A stretch of 49,882 nt of DNA. Source: a virus. Below, piece by piece: positions 47,588 to 49,882 of the stretch. The stretch lies in the IMG/VR virus record IMGVR_UViG_3300017605_000543, positions 1-49,882 of that record, one strand, 5' to 3'. The translations under genes and the position numbers were made by a program. Position 1 is the stretch's first letter; the number at the start of each line of letters is the position of its first letter. The notes below the pieces were generated by a model. That model was not told where the DNA came from. It saw only the letters and a program-made list of their open reading frames with translations, and did no database searches.

Positions 47588-47847
47588 TCGCCGCCCACAG
47601 CCTTGCTCTGCGCGAGCGATTCCAGCCGCGCCAGCACCCGATCAAAAGCGCCGGTCTCCGCACGGCCGCTCGCGATGCCAGCATCAAGCGCGGCGAGCAC
47701 CCATGCTTCCTTGCGCTTTTGTTCCGCCATGTGCTCGAGCGCAGCGCGGATCACGTCGCTTGCGGTCTCGTAGGCGCCGGCCGCCACTTGCTCGCCCACG
47801 AATCGATCTAGATCGTCACCCAGCACGAAGCTTGTTGTTCTGCTCAT
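47584..47847 (-). CDS. parD: ParD-type antitoxin
   Basis: The 87-aa product has an RHH-type N-terminus (SRTTSFVLGDDLDRFVGEQV) with AAGAYETASDVIRAALEHM, the conserved ParD GxYxxASEVIRxALR element. The C-terminal helix (GIASGRAETGAFDRVLARL) would wrap the toxin. It precedes the toxin gene, as usual, and should repress the operon through its promoter region at 47848-47880. Confidence 0.92.
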   Translation of the reverse strand: MSRTTSFVLGDDLDRFVGEQVAAGAYETASDVIRAALEHMAEQKRKEAWVLAALDAGIASGRAETGAFDRVLARLESLAQSKAVGGE

Positions 47848-47875
47848 AGGATGAGGATACTATGCGCGGCACCGG
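47848..47875 (-). promoter_or_regulatory. ParDE promoter/operator region
   Basis: The short AT-richer stretch with GGATGAGGATACTATG contains a minus-strand TAGTAT that can serve as a -10 box directly before parD. ParD-type antitoxins autoregulate at such sites; the exact operator is not defined by eye. Confidence 0.4.
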
Positions 47876-47898
47876 CTTGCAACGGGCACGAAAAAACC

Positions 47899-48150
47899 AT
47901 GCCACAGCGACGACCAATCCAACATATCGCCATCGGTGCACTCAGCATTCAACTGTGTGACACGCGGCCGGTGTCCGACCGCCGCCGGTTTCTGCTGCTC
48001 GGTCCGTTGCCTGGCCCGCGCCGCATTCGCCCGCTTCAAGCTGCGGGATTCATCGAAGCGGATGGCCACGCATCGATCGATCACGGCGCGATCGGCGCAG
48101 ACATGCTTGCCGTAATCGAGCGGGCTTGTGTGCCTGGCGCAGTGGCCTAG
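47899..48150 (+). CDS. Small hypothetical protein
   Basis: The ATG at 47899 gives 83 aa, mostly beta (PIQHIAIGALSIQLCDTRPV, RRFLLLGPLPGPRRIRPLQA). No family is recognised. It overlaps the convergent RyR-domain gene by 4 bp at its end. There is no strong ribosome site (only an A-rich stretch), so confidence is limited. Confidence 0.5.
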   Translation: MPQRRPIQHIAIGALSIQLCDTRPVSDRRRFLLLGPLPGPRRIRPLQAAGFIEADGHASIDHGAIGADMLAVIERACVPGAVA

Positions 48151-48527
48151 ACCGGCCGCGGCAAAGCGACCACTTGCGCCGCGTACCGCGCGCAGATGTC
48201 GAAGATCCGCGCTTTGGAACGTGTCGACACCGGCAGCTCATCCCACGGCAGCAAGTTGGGGTGCCGCTTGTTGGCCGGATCGAGCTCCGCGCCGTACGTC
48301 CAACCCTGATCGATGTGCATCAGCATCCACGACTCGTGCCGCTCTGCATCCGTGGTCCGCTGCGCAGCGCACAGCTTCAAGGCTTCGACGCGTCGAAGCT
48401 GATCGGCCTCGGTGAAGATCCGCGGGTCGTGCTTTTCCTCGCCCAGCAGCACACGCACTTCGCGCGCGATCTCCGCCTGCATGCGCTCGATCAGAATCCA
48501 CACAGCTGTCTCGTATTGGTCGCTCAT
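48147..48527 (-). CDS. RyR-domain protein
   Basis: The 126-aa product has an N-terminal helix (ETAVWILIERMQAEIAREVR) and a RyR-type domain: RHESWMLMHIDQGWTYGAEL, DPANKRHPNLLPWDELPVS and KARIFDICARY. HExW, GWxYG and HPxLxPxxELP are the signature of the small RyR fold, which occurs in phage and bacterial proteins and in some defence- or nucleotide-related proteins. It lies immediately after the portal gene on the same strand. Its function here is unknown. Confidence 0.82.
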   Translation of the reverse strand: MSDQYETAVWILIERMQAEIAREVRVLLGEEKHDPRIFTEADQLRRVEALKLCAAQRTTDAERHESWMLMHIDQGWTYGAELDPANKRHPNLLPWDELPVSTRSKARIFDICARYAAQVVALPRPV

Positions 48528-48536
48528 GATGTCGCC

Positions 48537-49882
48537 TCACAGTTGTTGCAGATGCGCTTCGAGCAAGCCCGCATGCACGTCACGCAGCCGTGCGCGCGCA
48601 TCGCGGTCGAAGCCACGCACCACCGCCCGCCGCTCTTTCGGTGGCAGGCGTGGGTGCCCAGTCATGAGCGCATCGGTGTTGGAATCGGCACCGCCCAAAA
48701 GATCATCGTCCACGGCATCAGCCGCCCGGCGGAATGCCGCGCGCGCTTCGCGCTTGGTGGTCGGCAGTGGCCCGCCGGCTTGGAGCTCCCGCACCATGTA
48801 CGTACGGATCACGCTGTCCGATGTCGCCGCAGCGTGCAGTGCGCCGCCGGCTGCGACGAAATCCGCGCGCGTGCCGTGCTGCCGGTGCGCCTGCATGATC
48901 TGCGACTCGAGCCGCCAAATATCCCGCACCACGGGCGACTGCTCGCCGCGTGCGGCGGCGTCCAGGTGCGTGCCCCGGTGTGACTTGAGCTCGGTGTGTA
49001 GGTCCTTGAGCAGCGCGGCGCCGCGTGCGGGATTGGCCACGTGGCCTGCACGGCGCCGCTCATCCCGCAGGCGGTCACTGGCCGCACGCAGCGCCGCCGC
49101 AGTGGCTGGCGTGGGCGCTGCCTTGTGTGCATGGGCGGCATCGCGTAACGCCTGCCGGTGGGGCTCGAGCAGCGCCGCGCGTTCGTCTTTCGAGCGAAAC
49201 GCGCGCGTGCCCCGGCGGTCTGTCTGAGTAACGCCCTGCGGCTGTTCATACTGGCGCGCCAAACGCCGCCGGGTTGCTCGAAGCTTATCTGCAGTGCGCC
49301 CTAAAGCCGCCGCAGTGGCAGCCGTGGGCGTCGAAGCGTGGGCGGCACGCGCGCTGGCGTACGCCGCCCGGTGCGGCTTCAAGACTTTTGCGCGCACAGC
49401 CGCCGCTTGCTGTGCGCGCACACGCCTAGACACATCGCCCACAGCCCGCCCGGTGGATGTCCAGCGCCCTACGGGATCGCGTGGCTGTGCTTCCGACCAC
49501 GCATCACCGCGTGCTTTCGGTGGCGCATCGTCGTCGGGCTCTGTGCCACCGCCGCCATCAGCTGCCAGCGGATCAGGCGGGTTGATCAGCGACTCTGCGT
49601 ACACGTCCAGTTGCTTATCGCGGAGTGCTTCACGCTCTGCGACGTCGATTACCGGGAAATCAGGCGCCAGGCCGATCGCAGCTTCTGTCTCCGTGATTAT
49701 CTGCGCGCCTACCAAAGCCACATAGGTGTCGGCTTTGACTTTCTTGGTGTCTGCGCATTCCTTGTCGGTTTCTTGCCAAAGCGGGTTGAATTTGACGTCC
49801 CACCGCTCCGGCACGACGCCGCGTGTGGGCCCGTCTTTCGCCAGGCAAAGCAGCGTGATCAGCCGATGCAGCCGCGGTTTCA
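48537..49882 (-). CDS. Portal protein, C-terminal part (about 434 codons to the stop); begins at 1191
   Basis: This continues the portal from base 1 (codon K at 49838; bases 49839-49882 repeat 1-44). The family-typical core ends near VKFNPLWQETDKECADTKKV and ALVGAQIITETEAAIGLAP. It is followed by an acidic linker, a PRDPVGRWTSTGR motif and a helical Ala/Arg-rich tail. The tail holds two related segments (LKPHRAAYASARAAHASTPT... and LEPHRQALRDAAHAHKAAPT...) of about 45 residues each, a duplication. The tail adds some 300 residues beyond a normal DUF1073 portal and may line the capsid interior. Confidence 0.88.
   Translation of the reverse strand, partial: KPRLHRLITLLCLAKDGPTRGVVPERWDVKFNPLWQETDKECADTKKVKADTYVALVGAQIITETEAAIGLAPDFPVIDVAEREALRDKQLDVYAESLINPPDPLAADGGGGTEPDDDAPPKARGDAWSEAQPRDPVGRWTSTGRAVGDVSRRVRAQQAAAVRAKVLKPHRAAYASARAAHASTPTAATAAALGRTADKLRATRRRLARQYEQPQGVTQTDRRGTRAFRSKDERAALLEPHRQALRDAAHAHKAAPTPATAAALRAASDRLRDERRRAGHVANPARGAALLKDLHTELKSHRGTHLDAAARGEQSPVVRDIWRLESQIMQAHRQHGTRADFVAAGGALHAAATSDSVIRTYMVRELQAGGPLPTTKREARAAFRRAADAVDDDLLGGADSNTDALMTGHPRLPPKERRAVVRGFDRDARARLRDVHAGLLEAHLQQL
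49839..49882. repeat. Terminal direct repeat, right copy (contig overlap)
   Basis: This copy is identical to bases 1-44. Joining the copies restores the portal frame, so the true molecule has about 49,838 bp. Confidence 0.95.

Noticed and set aside
48537-49394. Acb1-type 2H phosphodiesterase domain in the portal tail, suggested by the family name
   Set aside because: No paired HxT/HxS motifs in a phosphodiesterase-like context were found; the tail is a duplicated Ala/Arg helical segment.

Overview
The window is an essentially complete genome of a tailed phage with a contractile tail (myovirus morphology). It is GC-rich and tightly packed, mostly with 1-4 bp ATGA, GTGA or TGATG overlaps between genes. 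The first 44 bases are repeated exactly at the end (1-44 = 49839-49882), so the contig is circular or circularly permuted with about 49,838 unique bases. The portal gene crosses this artificial junction. The virion set (portal of the DUF1073 family, DUF2213 scaffold/protease region, DUF2184 capsid, DUF3383 sheath, Gp138 spike, Pam3-like baseplate plug, baseplate J, DUF2612) is the type seen in Bcep781-like and Pam3-like myophages. The host cannot be named from the sequence. High GC and the protein families fit a proteobacterium or another GC-rich environmental bacterium.

Layout. (1) 48537 through the junction to about 12510, minus strand: portal, large terminase, small proteins, small terminase, an Acb2/Tad1-like small protein, a ParB-methyltransferase coupled to a PD-(D/E)XK nuclease-like protein, a RuvC-like/adenine-methyltransferase fusion, a 349-bp imperfect inverted repeat, a TOPRIM/DUF927 primase-helicase and a Cro/C1-type regulator. 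(2) 12618-18973, plus strand: a second XRE regulator, a small YozE-like protein, a Cas4/AddB-like Fe-S nuclease, a Sak4-like RecA ATPase, an SSB-like protein with an acidic tip, a strong intrinsic terminator, and a RecD2-type helicase split into two coupled genes. (3) 19253-20764, plus: palindrome array, ParA, a ribbon-helix-helix partner and a small Cys protein, followed by a run of hairpins. (4) 45493 down to 21040, minus: the whole capsid-tail-fibre module. (5) 45669-48527: a mixed-strand cassette of small zinc-finger and DNA-binding proteins, a ParDE toxin-antitoxin pair and a RyR-domain protein.

The ParA/RHH pair, ParDE, two opposed repressor-like genes and the absence of a recognisable integrase together suggest a temperate phage kept as a plasmid (phage-plasmid). 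This is inference. The most striking unexplained signal is a family of dispersed palindromic arrays built from GCTCATGAGC units spaced by ACCGG-type blocks. They occur at six loci (about 17.7, 19.3, 34.8, 37.9, 41.8 and 45.6 kb), almost always just upstream of a gene start, and one lies immediately upstream of parA. They are candidates for dispersed centromere (parS-like) sites, or for a translational-coupling or transcription-control element. No lysis gene (endolysin, holin, spanin) could be recognised.
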